NCBI GenBank assembly: GCA_965227035.1
Contig: OZ245724.1
Coordinates: 3,844,001 to 3,908,000 of the forward strand
Length of the DNA stretch: 64,000 nt
Source: CBDDFQ01 sp965227035
GTDB lineage: Bacteria; Pseudomonadota; Gammaproteobacteria; Burkholderiales; Burkholderiaceae_C
Direction: 5' to 3'
This document shows positions 7,683 through 15,735 of the stretch, one piece after another. Within the stretch, counting starts at the first letter, position 1. The number at the start of each line of letters is the position of its first letter. The notes below the pieces were generated by a model, which saw only the letters and a program-made list of their open reading frames with translations, had not been told where the DNA came from and did not search any database. The position numbers and the translations under genes are program-made.

Positions 7683-8612
7683 TCATTTCCGCGTTGGACC
7701 GGATCCGCTTTCCTTCGCCTTCACCAACGCAACCAGCATGTCGTTGACTGGCGTATCGACGTTGACGCGACGCCCGTACCTCACCACCGCGCCGTTGATC
7801 ACGTCTATCTCGCTCACCCTCTTCGCATCGTGATCGGCAAGCATCGACGGCCGCGCACCGGGCATGCGCGCACCGAACGCGTGAGCGAAAGAGACCGGGT
7901 CGTCGACGGACAGATTCAGCCCCAACGCTTTAGCGACCTTCCACGCTTCGGTGGCAGCGTCGCTGCTTATCTTCATGAGCGCCGCGTCCGCCATTACTGC
8001 GCCCACATTCGAACCGGTGAGCGCGCAGATGGCGCTGTACGCGGTGTTGCAGATCAGCTTTTCCCACTGCATGGCCTCGATGTCCTCGACTGCTTGCGCG
8101 TCGAAGCCGCCTTGGCGCCAGGCGTTCGCGACTTCTTCGAGTCGATCTTTTTCAAGCGTCGAATACGCGCCGAACTTGATCGCCTGCATGGCGTTGTGAA
8201 ACACATGGCCCGGTCCGCGTCGTGACGCCCCGAACCCACTGGCGATGCCGACGGCGAGTCGATCGGCACCGACGACATTCGCGACGGTCTCTGCCGATCC
8301 GATGCCGTTCTGGATCGTGAGCACCACGGTGTGTGCACCGAGCAATGGAAGCGCGAGCGTCGCACCGCCATCCACATCCGCTGCCTTCACGGCGATGACT
8401 ACAAGATCCATCGGATCGTTCGGTGGTGAATTCACGGCACGAAGCTTCCCGATGTTGTCGCCGAGCGGGCCTTCCACGCGAAGCCCTGTTTGCGACATGA
8501 CCCGTACATGTTCGATTCCGCGATCGACGGCGATCACATCGTGACCGCCGCGGGCAAGAAGCCCGGCGTAGATCGAGCCCATCGCGCCGCATCCGATGAC
8601 TGCAATTTTCAT
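7683..8612 (-). CDS. 2-dehydropantoate 2-reductase family protein (PanE/ApbA-like)
   Basis: 309 residues from ATG at 8612 (MKIAVIGCGAMGSIYAGLL). The Rossmann GxGxxG is at the extreme N terminus, followed by the ketopantoate reductase pattern: DLVVIAVKAADVDGG, TIQNGIGSAE, then catalytic-Lys WEKLICNTAYSAICALTG (~170-190) and a C-terminal helical domain ending MLADHDAKRVSEIDVINGAVV. Bona fide PanE makes pantoate for coenzyme A. Many paralogues with this architecture reduce other 2-oxo acids. It lies six bases downstream of a D-tartrate dehydratase gene, which favours a role in hydroxy or oxo-acid metabolism. Confidence 0.88.
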   Translation of the reverse strand: MKIAVIGCGAMGSIYAGLLARGGHDVIAVDRGIEHVRVMSQTGLRVEGPLGDNIGKLRAVNSPPNDPMDLVVIAVKAADVDGGATLALPLLGAHTVVLTIQNGIGSAETVANVVGADRLAVGIASGFGASRRGPGHVFHNAMQAIKFGAYSTLEKDRLEEVANAWRQGGFDAQAVEDIEAMQWEKLICNTAYSAICALTGSNVGAVMADAALMKISSDAATEAWKVAKALGLNLSVDDPVSFAHAFGARMPGARPSMLADHDAKRVSEIDVINGAVVRYGRRVNVDTPVNDMLVALVKAKESGSGPTRK

Positions 8613-8617
8613 GAGTG

Positions 8618-9784
8618 TTATTTCACCAATTCGGCGATGGCTTCTGCGAGTTCCGGCTTTTCTTCCAAGCCGAAACCCGGAGCGTCGCTCGGGAACGCGA
8701 AACCCTTCGAAGTCATGCATACCTGCGGGTAACCACCGAAGGGCTGGAACACGCCGGGGTACACCTCGCATCCGCCGAGCCCGAGCGCAGCGACGATATG
8801 TAGGTTGATGAGGTGGCCGCCGTGCGGAAGAATCTGTTTGCGCGAATATCCGAACGATTCGAGAGCGTCCACCGTCCTCAAATACTCGGTGAGCCCGTAG
8901 CTCAATCCCGCATCCATCTGGAAGATATCGTGACCCACGCGCATGCCGCCGAAGCGCAGCAGATTGATCGTATCGACGGTCGAGAACAGGTTTTCTCCGG
9001 TCGCGACCGGACCGTCGTATTGCGATGTGATTTGCGCATTGAGCGCGTAGTCGAGCGGATCGCCGACCTCTTCGTACCAGCGCAAGTTCAGCGGTGCGAT
9101 CGCTTCCGCATAACGCAGCGCTTCGTCAATTCCGAATCGACCGTTCGCGTCCACGGAAATATGTTCGCCGCCGCCCGCAACGTCGATTGCGCCTGCAATG
9201 CGATCCATGTCCTCTTCTAGCGAAGCGCCACCGATCTTGATCTTGAAATCGGCGAAACCAAGATCGCGGTACACATGCAGCTCCTGACGCAACCGGTCCA
9301 GCGAATCGCCGGGATAGTAGTACCCGCCCGCCGCATAAACGCCAACTGGCGAACGCGAAACTTCACGACCCGCGACCCGCGCAATGGTGGCGTAAGCCGG
9401 CTCGTCTGCGAGCTTCGCGTTCAGGTCCCAGATGGCGAGCTCGAGCGGTGCAACGGCAGCAGCCCGATCGCCATGGCCGCCGGGTTTTTCATTGAGCATG
9501 GCTGCTTTGAAAATCGCGGCTGCAGAAAACGACTTGCCGTCTTCGCTCGTGAGTGACTCCGGTTTTTGTCGCATCACGCGACCGATGAACCGCTCGCGAA
9601 GCAAGCCGCCTTGTGCGAATCGCCCGATCGAATTGAACGCGACACCCGTCACGGGTTTGCCGTTCCTGATCACATCGCTCACCACGGCCACCAGCGACAC
9701 GGTGTGCTCCGAAAAATTGACCAGCGCATTCGCTACATTGCCTTGGAGGCGGACAGACATCTCGCGTATTTCGACGATTCGCAT
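8618..9784 (-). CDS. tarD: D(-)-tartrate dehydratase (enolase superfamily)
   Basis: 388 residues from ATG at 9784 (MRIVEIREMS). The sequence follows the Bradyrhizobium D-tartrate dehydratase closely, including YAAGGYYYPG, KIKIGG, VDANGRF, EEVGDPLDYAL, ATGENLFS and PHGGH. Counting from the start, the catalytic and metal residues fall at Lys183, Asp212, Glu238, Glu264 and His321, exactly one below the known Lys184/Asp213/Glu239/Glu265/His322. The reaction is dehydration of D-tartrate to oxaloacetate. No tartrate transporter is adjacent; the PanE-like gene follows at once and may be co-transcribed. Confidence 0.93.
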   Translation of the reverse strand: MRIVEIREMSVRLQGNVANALVNFSEHTVSLVAVVSDVIRNGKPVTGVAFNSIGRFAQGGLLRERFIGRVMRQKPESLTSEDGKSFSAAAIFKAAMLNEKPGGHGDRAAAVAPLELAIWDLNAKLADEPAYATIARVAGREVSRSPVGVYAAGGYYYPGDSLDRLRQELHVYRDLGFADFKIKIGGASLEEDMDRIAGAIDVAGGGEHISVDANGRFGIDEALRYAEAIAPLNLRWYEEVGDPLDYALNAQITSQYDGPVATGENLFSTVDTINLLRFGGMRVGHDIFQMDAGLSYGLTEYLRTVDALESFGYSRKQILPHGGHLINLHIVAALGLGGCEVYPGVFQPFGGYPQVCMTSKGFAFPSDAPGFGLEEKPELAEAIAELVK

Positions 9785-10008
9785 TTGGTTTGTTTGAGTG
9801 TTGGAAATTCGGTTGATCGATGGGCAAACCATATCAGCGGATCCTGAAACGGCTAATCCGTAGATACGCCAAACAACGCGCCCCATACTCATCAATGTCG
9901 GCGCCCGCCTACATTCTTCGCGCCGGTCAGATGACGCCGATGCGCAATCGATGAGCCTAATGTGAATGCCTAAACGATTAACGCAAACCCATCCATTCAG
10001 GAGTCAAG

Positions 10009-10503
10009 ATGAAGACAGCAGAACAGAGCAACGAAGGCATGAAGAAAGTCGCAGACTTGATCGATGACATCGGCATCGGCATGCTGACTTCAGAAGACGC
10101 ACATGGTTCTTTGGTGAGCCGTCCTATGCAAGCGCTTGAAATCGACGCTGCAGGTAGCCTCTGGTTTTTCACTTCGGCCGATTCGCACAAGGTAGACGAG
10201 AGCCCGAAGGTGAACGTTGCTTTCGCCGACGCGGACGACGCTTCTTATGTGTCGGTTTCAGGTCGCGGTGCGCTGGTCAAGGATCGCGCGAAGATCGACG
10301 AGTTGTGGACTGCTATGGCCAAGCCCTGGTTTCCCAACGGCAAGGACGATCCGAACCTGGCGCTCCTGCGTGTCGATGTGGATAGCGCGGAGTATTGGGA
10401 CTCGAACTCAAGCAAGATGGTGCGTCTGATGGCCATGGCCGCATCCAGCATCGCTGGCAAGCCGATCGGCATGGGCGAGAACCGTACCGTGCAAAACAGC
10501 TGA
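10009..10503 (+). CDS. Pyridoxamine 5'-phosphate oxidase-like general stress protein
   Basis: 164 residues with a good Shine-Dalgarno (caggagtcaag) before ATG. The split-barrel flavin-binding domain of the general-stress-protein-26 type is clear: VADLIDDIGIGMLTSEDAHGSLVSRPMQ, then LWFFTSADSHKVDE, VSVSGRGALVKDRAKIDELW, AKPWFPNGKDDPNLALLRV and AEYWDS. Such proteins bind FMN or FAD and are induced by stress; no PNPOx activity is expected. It is followed after 18 bases by a small ORF, probably in the same transcript. Confidence 0.9.
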   Translation: MKTAEQSNEGMKKVADLIDDIGIGMLTSEDAHGSLVSRPMQALEIDAAGSLWFFTSADSHKVDESPKVNVAFADADDASYVSVSGRGALVKDRAKIDELWTAMAKPWFPNGKDDPNLALLRVDVDSAEYWDSNSSKMVRLMAMAASSIAGKPIGMGENRTVQNS

Positions 10504-10521
10504 TCACGCAGCGAGGCTGCA

Positions 10522-10737
10522 ATGACCAAGAACAAACGTCCGTCCCTGCGACCCGACATGCCCTCGGAGCCGACGTCGAAAGTTCCGGAGCCGCAACTTG
10601 AAGTGGGTGCGGGCATGACCGGTGTTCGCGGCAAGGACGAGGTGGTGCGGGAAGCCTCGAATCTTGCGAACGACGCGAGCATTCTTCGCGATATTCGCAA
10701 GACCAGTTCGAATTCTCCTGGACGAAAAGACGGTTAG
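10522..10737 (+). CDS. Small hydrophilic protein, unknown function
   Basis: 71 residues, 18 bases after the stress-type flavoprotein, with a GAGG-like ribosome site (gcgaggctgca) before ATG. Highly charged and proline-rich, with no signal peptide or membrane segment (for example EVGAGMTGVRGKDEVVREA). It ends shortly before a strong bidirectional terminator, so transcript architecture supports it as a real gene. I recognise no family; a small stress-associated protein is the best guess from context. Confidence 0.6.
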   Translation: MTKNKRPSLRPDMPSEPTSKVPEPQLEVGAGMTGVRGKDEVVREASNLANDASILRDIRKTSSNSPGRKDG

Positions 10738-10783
10738 GACGGCAGCGCGCTATTGCAAAGGCTGATGCTTCAGCTGACGAATG

Positions 10784-10824
10784 AAAAACGCGGCACGCTA
10801 TTTTTGTAGCGTGTCGCGTTTTGC
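10784..10824. terminator. Bidirectional intrinsic terminator
   Basis: A 14-bp stem (10787-10800 with 10807-10820, one G:U pair) with a six-base loop. It is flanked by A-rich sequence on the left and TTTT on the right, so it can terminate the plus-strand stress genes and the minus-strand MFS gene. The MFS stop codon (10798-10800) lies inside the left stem arm. Confidence 0.85.
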
Positions 10825-12102
10825 CAATTGTGGGAAGATTTTCGTCCAGCTTGCGGCAATTGCCAGTGTCGCGATTCCGCCAAAAACGACTGAGCCGACG
10901 GGTCCCAACAACGCAGCAGTCGAACCTGACTCGAACTCGCCCAGTTGGTTGCTCGCGCCTATGAATATCGAATTGACCGAGCTCACACGCCCGCGCATTT
11001 CGTTCGGCGTTTCGAGTTGAACCAGCGTCTGCCGGACCACGACGCTCACCATGTCAGCCGCTCCCGAGATGGCGAGTGCAAACAGCGAAACGAAGAAGTT
11101 GGTAGACAGCCCGAAGACGATCATGCAGACGCCGAACACTGCAACCGCACCGAGCATTTTTTTGCCTACTTTTCTCTCGAGTGGTTTTCGGGTGAGAAGA
11201 ATCGAGATCGTAAACGCGCCTACCGCCGGTGCGCCGCGCAACACGCCCAGCCCCCAAGGTCCGACATGAAGAATGTCTTTCGCGTAGATGGGCAACAGCG
11301 CCACTGCGCCGCCTAAAAGTACCGCGAACAAATCCAGCGATATCGCGCCGAGAACTGTCTTGTGGTTCCAGATGAAGCCGAATCCGGCGAGCAGTGTTTT
11401 CATCGACACGGGCGCGCGCGGCGGCGTGATGTGTTCGTACTTGACGCCGAGCAACATGATGAACCCGATGGTCGACAGCACGGTGCAAGTCGCATACACC
11501 GCGCTCGCTCCCGCAACGAAAATCAACCCGCCTAGAGCCGGTGCGCCGATGACCGTGAACTGTTGACCCGAAGCGGTGAACGCCATCGCGCGCGGCAACA
11601 ACGATGTCGGCACCAGCATGGGCGTAAGAGCCTGCAGCGAAGGCTGCTGAAATGCGCGCGCAGTACCGAGCACGACCGACAAGGCGAGCAGCAACTCGCG
11701 CGAATCCCAGCGTCCGGACGCTCCCACGCCGAGCGTCGCCATCATCAAGATCAAAGTGACGATGCCTTGGGTCACCAGGCAAGCGGCCACGATTCGGGCG
11801 CGATGAAATCGGTCGACGACGTGGCCGACGACCAGCGTGAGAAGCAGGGCGGGTATGAACTGGAAGAGTCCGACGAGTCCGAGATCCCACGCGCTGTGCG
11901 TGAGGTCGTACATATGCCATCCGATGGCGACCATGAGCATCTGCTGCGATGCGTTACCTGCCAGACGCGCGAACCAGGCGCGCATGAAAGAGCGGTGCGA
12001 GGTGAGATCTGCGAACGAGTTCCCTGGTACCGGCGAAAGTTTGGCCGGCGGAATTTCGGAAGAACGCTCGTGAGGAGGCTCGGAAGGAGGGGGTGCAGAC
12101 AC
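10798..12102 (-). CDS. MFS transporter (EntS-like exporter family)
   Basis: 434 residues. A ~35-residue hydrophilic proline-rich N terminus is followed by twelve likely transmembrane segments, with FARLAGNASQQMLMVAIGWHMYDLT, FIPALLLTLVVGHVVDRFHR (the DRFxRR loop between TM2 and TM3) and VVVRQTLVQLETPNEMRGRVSSVNSIFIGASNQLGEFESG near the C terminus. The last motif is characteristic of the EntS/LplT-like MFS group, which exports siderophores, lipids or drugs. No siderophore gene is near, so the substrate is unknown. Confidence 0.88.
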   Translation of the reverse strand: MSAPPPSEPPHERSSEIPPAKLSPVPGNSFADLTSHRSFMRAWFARLAGNASQQMLMVAIGWHMYDLTHSAWDLGLVGLFQFIPALLLTLVVGHVVDRFHRARIVAACLVTQGIVTLILMMATLGVGASGRWDSRELLLALSVVLGTARAFQQPSLQALTPMLVPTSLLPRAMAFTASGQQFTVIGAPALGGLIFVAGASAVYATCTVLSTIGFIMLLGVKYEHITPPRAPVSMKTLLAGFGFIWNHKTVLGAISLDLFAVLLGGAVALLPIYAKDILHVGPWGLGVLRGAPAVGAFTISILLTRKPLERKVGKKMLGAVAVFGVCMIVFGLSTNFFVSLFALAISGAADMVSVVVRQTLVQLETPNEMRGRVSSVNSIFIGASNQLGEFESGSTAALLGPVGSVVFGGIATLAIAASWTKIFPQLAKRDTLQK

Positions 12103-12142
12103 GGATCGACTTTACTTGCAGGACGACAAACCTGCCGGTCAG

Positions 12143-13084
12143 TTATTTTTGATTGTTTTTTATTTCCAGAGCCAGGTCGTAAACGCGATTCTTCGCCTCG
12201 CCGGTGATATCGCATGCGAGTTTCACCGCCGACTTCAGAGGCAGCTCGGCCAGCAGCAATCCGAGGATGCGCTGCAGTTCGCCATCGGCGTTGTCTTGCG
12301 CTGCTACTTCTGTGGGATGAATCACGACGACGAACTCGCCACGCTCACGCTGCGGTTTGGCACCCAGCCATGTCGTGAAGTCATTCGCCGGAAACGAATC
12401 GATTTCCTCGAACTGTTTGGTGAGCTCCCTGCCGACCGTGAGTCTTCTTTCGCCCAGCAAGCTGAGCGATTTGGCCAGCGCGTCGATCCGATGCGGCGCC
12501 TCCATCAGCACGATCGCCTGCGTCGCGTTTTTCAGCGTTGCGATCGCGAATTCACGCTCGGCGGTTTTGCTCGGCAGGAATCCGTGGAACAGGAAGCCCT
12601 GGCCGGTGGTGACCCCTGCCGCCGACATGAGGGTCACGACGCTGCTTGCGCCGGGCAGCGGCATCGCGCGAATGCCGGCCTCGCGAACCGCAGCGACCAG
12701 GCGCGCTCCCGGATCGCTCACAGCAGGGGTGCCTGCATCGCTCACGTACGCAATGCGCGATCCCGTTTTCAATCGCGCGATGACGTCTTCGGCTGCTTCG
12801 GCTTCGTTGTGCTGATGCAGCGCAATCAATTGATGCCCGGTTTTGTCGATGCCGTAAGCGCGCAGCATCGTGCCGGTGTGCCGGGTGTCTTCGCACGCAA
12901 TCACATCGGCTAGTTGCAGTACGTGCAGCGCGCGCAGCGTGATGTCGGCCAGATTGCCGATGGGCGTCGCGACGACGTAGAGCGTGCCTTGTGGATAATC
13001 CTGCCCCGCCGCCGCATCACGCGAGGCATTCAGGGAAGAAGAAAAAGAAGCGCTCAATGGAACTCCAGAAAAAGAAGACGGCAT
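12143..13084 (-). CDS. rsmI: 16S rRNA 2'-O-ribose C1402 methyltransferase RsmI
   Basis: Tetrapyrrole-methylase-fold SAM enzyme of about 313 residues. Family motifs are present: GTLYVVATPIGNLADITLRAL, ADVIACEDTRHTG, LHQHNEAE, AYVSDAGTPAVSDPGARLV, PLPGASSVVTLMSAAG, GFLFHGFLP and FMEAPHRI-type (VLMEAPHRID). It methylates C1402 of 16S rRNA in the decoding centre. The start is uncertain: ATG 13084 is chosen, ATG 13120 and a TTG inside are alternatives. Either ATG makes its 5' end overlap the divergent yraN gene. The rsmI/yraN-diaA-dolP neighbourhood matches E. coli yraL-N-O-P. Confidence 0.93.
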   Translation of the reverse strand: MPSSFSGVPLSASFSSSLNASRDAAAGQDYPQGTLYVVATPIGNLADITLRALHVLQLADVIACEDTRHTGTMLRAYGIDKTGHQLIALHQHNEAEAAEDVIARLKTGSRIAYVSDAGTPAVSDPGARLVAAVREAGIRAMPLPGASSVVTLMSAAGVTTGQGFLFHGFLPSKTAEREFAIATLKNATQAIVLMEAPHRIDALAKSLSLLGERRLTVGRELTKQFEEIDSFPANDFTTWLGAKPQRERGEFVVVIHPTEVAAQDNADGELQRILGLLLAELPLKSAVKLACDITGEAKNRVYDLALEIKNNQK

Positions 13085-13473
13085 CGAATCGATCCGCTGC
13101 GATCGAACACCAACAACCACCCACTACCAAAAAATCGGGCGACCAGGGCGAGAACGAGGCCCTCAAGCACCTGCGCGCCGCAGGTCTGCAACTGGTCGAG
13201 CGCAATTATCGGACGCCGGGGCGTGGCGGCGGTGAAATCGATTTGATCATGCGCGAGAACGACGGCACATGCGTCTTCGTCGAGGTGCGCCTTCGCAGCA
13301 GTGCAAAGCACGGAGGCGCGGCCGCCAGCATCGGTTTCGCAAAGCAGCGCCGCATCGTCTACGCCGCGCAGCACTACCTCATGAAACTACGCACCTTGCC
13401 GCCGTGCCGCTTCGATGTGGTCGTCGTCGAGGACCAGCTGAGGTGGATCAAGGGAGCGTTCGATGCGATGTAG
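13057..13473 (+). CDS. YraN/UPF0102 family nuclease-fold protein
   Basis: 138 residues from ATG at 13057, after an AAGAAG-type ribosome site; an upstream in-frame ATG at 12991 would extend deep into rsmI. The first ~30 residues are Lys-rich and low complexity. The UPF0102 core follows: GENEALKHLRAAGLQLVERNYRT, GGGEIDLIMRENDGTCVFVEVRLRSS, IGFAKQRRIVYAAQHYL. The EID...VEVR pattern is a PD-(D/E)XK/Holliday-junction-resolvase-like fold. Biological role is unproven. It is transcribed towards diaA-dolP. Confidence 0.88.
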   Translation: MELQKKKTASNRSAAIEHQQPPTTKKSGDQGENEALKHLRAAGLQLVERNYRTPGRGGGEIDLIMRENDGTCVFVEVRLRSSAKHGGAAASIGFAKQRRIVYAAQHYLMKLRTLPPCRFDVVVVEDQLRWIKGAFDAM

Positions 13474-13532
13474 GGCAGCTTGGCGGGTCATTCAACATCC
13501 TGTTGCAACCCGTGGCGTTATCATCCTTCGCC

Positions 13533-14117
13533 ATGGTTGAGCAACGTATCCAACAGCATTTCATCGAGAGCGCAGATCTTAAATATCAGGCTGCGCAAAC
13601 GCTGAGCAAACCCATTTCTGCTGCGGTGCAGGCGCTCCTCGCCTGTGTGACCAGCGGAGGCAAAGTGCTCGCTTGCGGCAATGGCGCATCTGCTACCGAC
13701 GCAATTCGATTTACCGCAGCGTTTCTGGGCCGATTCGAACGCGAGCGTCCCAGTCTGGGCGCGGTGTCCCTCACTGCCGATCGCGGTGCCGTAGTCGATG
13801 CAGGCTCCGATGGCGTCTTCGAGCGGCAGGTCCGCGCGCTCGGGCAAACCGGCGACGTGCTGCTCGCGCTATCGGTCGATGGCAATTGCTCGAATGTCGT
13901 GCAGGCCATCGATGCCGCTCACGAACGCGAAATGACAGTCATTGCCATCACGGGGCAGACCGGCGGCAAAGTGGGCGACGAACTGCGTGATACAGACGTG
14001 CACATCAACGTGCCTCATGATCGACCCGCACGAATTTACGAAATTCACCTTCTCGCGCTGCACTGTCTTTGCGACGGCGTAGACGCTCAATTACTCGGAG
14101 AACAGGAACCAACATGA
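13533..14117 (+). CDS. diaA: SIS-domain protein DiaA/GmhA-like (DnaA initiator-associating type)
   Basis: 194 residues, the usual DiaA/GmhA length. Single SIS domain: KVLACGNGASATDAIRFTAAFLGRFERERPSLGAVSLTADRGAVV, then LLALSVDGNCSNVVQAI and MTVIAITGQTGGKVGDEL. Phosphoheptose isomerase (GmhA) and DiaA are sister families. Placement between yraN and a dolP gene, as in E. coli, favours DiaA, which stimulates DnaA assembly at oriC. No heptose genes are nearby. Its TGA overlaps the dolP ATG by four bases. Confidence 0.85.
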   Translation: MVEQRIQQHFIESADLKYQAAQTLSKPISAAVQALLACVTSGGKVLACGNGASATDAIRFTAAFLGRFERERPSLGAVSLTADRGAVVDAGSDGVFERQVRALGQTGDVLLALSVDGNCSNVVQAIDAAHEREMTVIAITGQTGGKVGDELRDTDVHINVPHDRPARIYEIHLLALHCLCDGVDAQLLGEQEPT

Positions 14118-14743
14118 ACATCGCTTCCAGCAAAACTAATCGATTCGTCGTCCACGCTCTCGCCATTGCGGCCATTGCAGCAAGCATGAGCGCCTGCGCT
14201 CCCTTGCTCATCGGCGGTGCGGTCGGCGGTGCAGTTGTTGCGACCGATCGCCGCACGCCCGGCACACAGGTTGAAGACGAAACGATCGAACTACGGTCGG
14301 CCAACCGTATTCGCGAAACCTTGGGCGATCGCGCTCACGTCAACGTGACCAGCTTCAATCGCCAGGTGTTGATCACCGGTGAAGTTCCGGCCTCTACCGA
14401 CAAGGCTAACGTCGAGCGCATCGTTGCCGGAGTCGAGAACGTTCGCTCGGTGGTGAACGAGCTCGCCATGGGACTGCCTACGACTCTTAGCGAACGCTCG
14501 AAAGACACTTTCGTGACCGGTAAGGTGAAGGCGTCTCTGGTCGACGCGCGGGATTTGACGATCAACGCGTTCAAGGTGGTCACCGAGCGCGGTGTCGTGT
14601 ACCTCATGGGCCGTGTGACTCAACGTGAAGCACAGCGTGCAACCGACATCGCTCGCGGCGTGGACGGCGTGGTGAAAGTGGTGCGTGTGTTCGAAATCCT
14701 GACCGAGCAGGAAGTAGCCGCAATGGCCGACCGTCAGCGCTGA
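14114..14743 (+). CDS. dolP: Outer-membrane BON-domain lipoprotein DolP (YraP)
   Basis: 209 residues from ATG at 14114. Signal peptide and lipobox are SMSACAPLL; a glycine-rich linker (GGAVGGAVV) follows. Two BON domains: residues ~60-125 (ITGEVPASTDKANVERIVAGVENVRSVVNEL) and ~135-200 (NAFKVVTERGVVYLMGRVTQREAQRATDIARGVDGVVKVVRVFE). DolP supports outer-membrane integrity and septal division, binding anionic phospholipid. Translationally coupled to diaA. Confidence 0.92.
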   Translation: MNIASSKTNRFVVHALAIAAIAASMSACAPLLIGGAVGGAVVATDRRTPGTQVEDETIELRSANRIRETLGDRAHVNVTSFNRQVLITGEVPASTDKANVERIVAGVENVRSVVNELAMGLPTTLSERSKDTFVTGKVKASLVDARDLTINAFKVVTERGVVYLMGRVTQREAQRATDIARGVDGVVKVVRVFEILTEQEVAAMADRQR

Positions 14744-14768
14744 ATCTTCCTGACGAAAAAGCGGCTGA

Positions 14769-15707
14769 TTATTTCAGGCGCTTGATCAGGCTGGACGTGT
14801 CCCAGCGGCTGCCGCCCAGCTGCTGCACGTCTGCGTAGAACTGATCGATCAACGCCGTTGCAGGCACACGGGCGCCGTTTCTCTTGGCTTCGTCGAGCAC
14901 GAGGCCCAGGTCTTTACGCATCCAGTCGACAGCGAATCCAAAATCGAACTTGCCTTCGATCATGGTCTTCCCGCGATTTTCCATTTGCCAGCTTTGTGCC
15001 GCGCCTTTGCTGATGACTTCCAGCACCTTGTTCATGTCGAGATTGGCCCGCTGCCCGAAGGCGATCGCTTCCGACAATCCCTGAACCAGGCCTGCAATGC
15101 AGATCTGGTTGACCATTTTCGTGAGCTGGCCCGATCCGCTTTCACCCATGAGCGTGAAAGCGCGCGAGAAAGCTGCAGCCACAGGGGCCACTTTGTCGAA
15201 AGTTTTTTGATCGCCGCCGCACATCACGGTGAGCTGGCCGTTTTCCGCGCCCGCCTGTCCGCCGGACACCGGCGCGTCGAGGAACCCGATTCCCAGCTCT
15301 TTGGCCGCCGCGTAAAGCTCGCGAGCCACATCGGCGGAGGCGGTGGTGTGATCGACGAAGATCGATCCGCGCTTCATGCCGGCGAAGGCGCCGTCGTCAT
15401 TGCGCTTGCCGTCGGCATTCAGCGATCCGAGTACGACCGAGCGCAGATCTTCGTCGTTACCCACGCAGCAAAACACCATGTCCGCAGTCGCAACCGCTTC
15501 CTTTGGCGTAGACGCAGATTTCGGCGACTTGTGCGACGCGAATTCCTGAACCCAGGCCTTTGCCTTGGATTCGGTTCGATTGAAGACGGTCACTTCGTGG
15601 CCTGCGCGAGCCAGATGGCCCGCCATGGGATGACCCATGACGCCCATTCCTAAAAATGCGGTGCGATGCGAAGCGACAGGCGCGTAGTTGCGGTCTTGAA
15701 TTGACAT
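14769..15707 (-). CDS. NAD-dependent beta-hydroxyacid dehydrogenase (3-hydroxyisobutyrate/tartronate semialdehyde reductase family)
   Basis: 312 residues. Rossmann fingerprint FLGMGVMGHPMAGHLARAG at ~18-36, substrate motif DAPVSGGQAGAENGQLTVMCGG, and catalytic-lysine helix TKMVNQICIAGLVQGLSEAIAF; a C-terminal domain ends DLGLVLDEAKRNGARVP. The family includes 3-hydroxyisobutyrate dehydrogenase, tartronate semialdehyde reductase and GLYR-type enzymes; substrate cannot be set from sequence alone. Convergent with dolP and downstream of pilU on its strand. Confidence 0.88.
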   Translation of the reverse strand: MSIQDRNYAPVASHRTAFLGMGVMGHPMAGHLARAGHEVTVFNRTESKAKAWVQEFASHKSPKSASTPKEAVATADMVFCCVGNDEDLRSVVLGSLNADGKRNDDGAFAGMKRGSIFVDHTTASADVARELYAAAKELGIGFLDAPVSGGQAGAENGQLTVMCGGDQKTFDKVAPVAAAFSRAFTLMGESGSGQLTKMVNQICIAGLVQGLSEAIAFGQRANLDMNKVLEVISKGAAQSWQMENRGKTMIEGKFDFGFAVDWMRKDLGLVLDEAKRNGARVPATALIDQFYADVQQLGGSRWDTSSLIKRLK

Positions 15708-15735
15708 TCTTGGGGATTCGAAAGAGTCTGGAAGA

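Noticed and set aside
12116..12913. A 265-codon frame opposite rsmI
   Set aside because: RsmI motifs are unambiguous on the minus strand; this frame has no ribosome site or recognisable domain.
13533..14117. Calling the SIS protein phosphoheptose isomerase GmhA
   Set aside because: Homology cannot exclude it, but the rsmI/yraN/dolP neighbourhood matches DiaA and no heptose genes are nearby.
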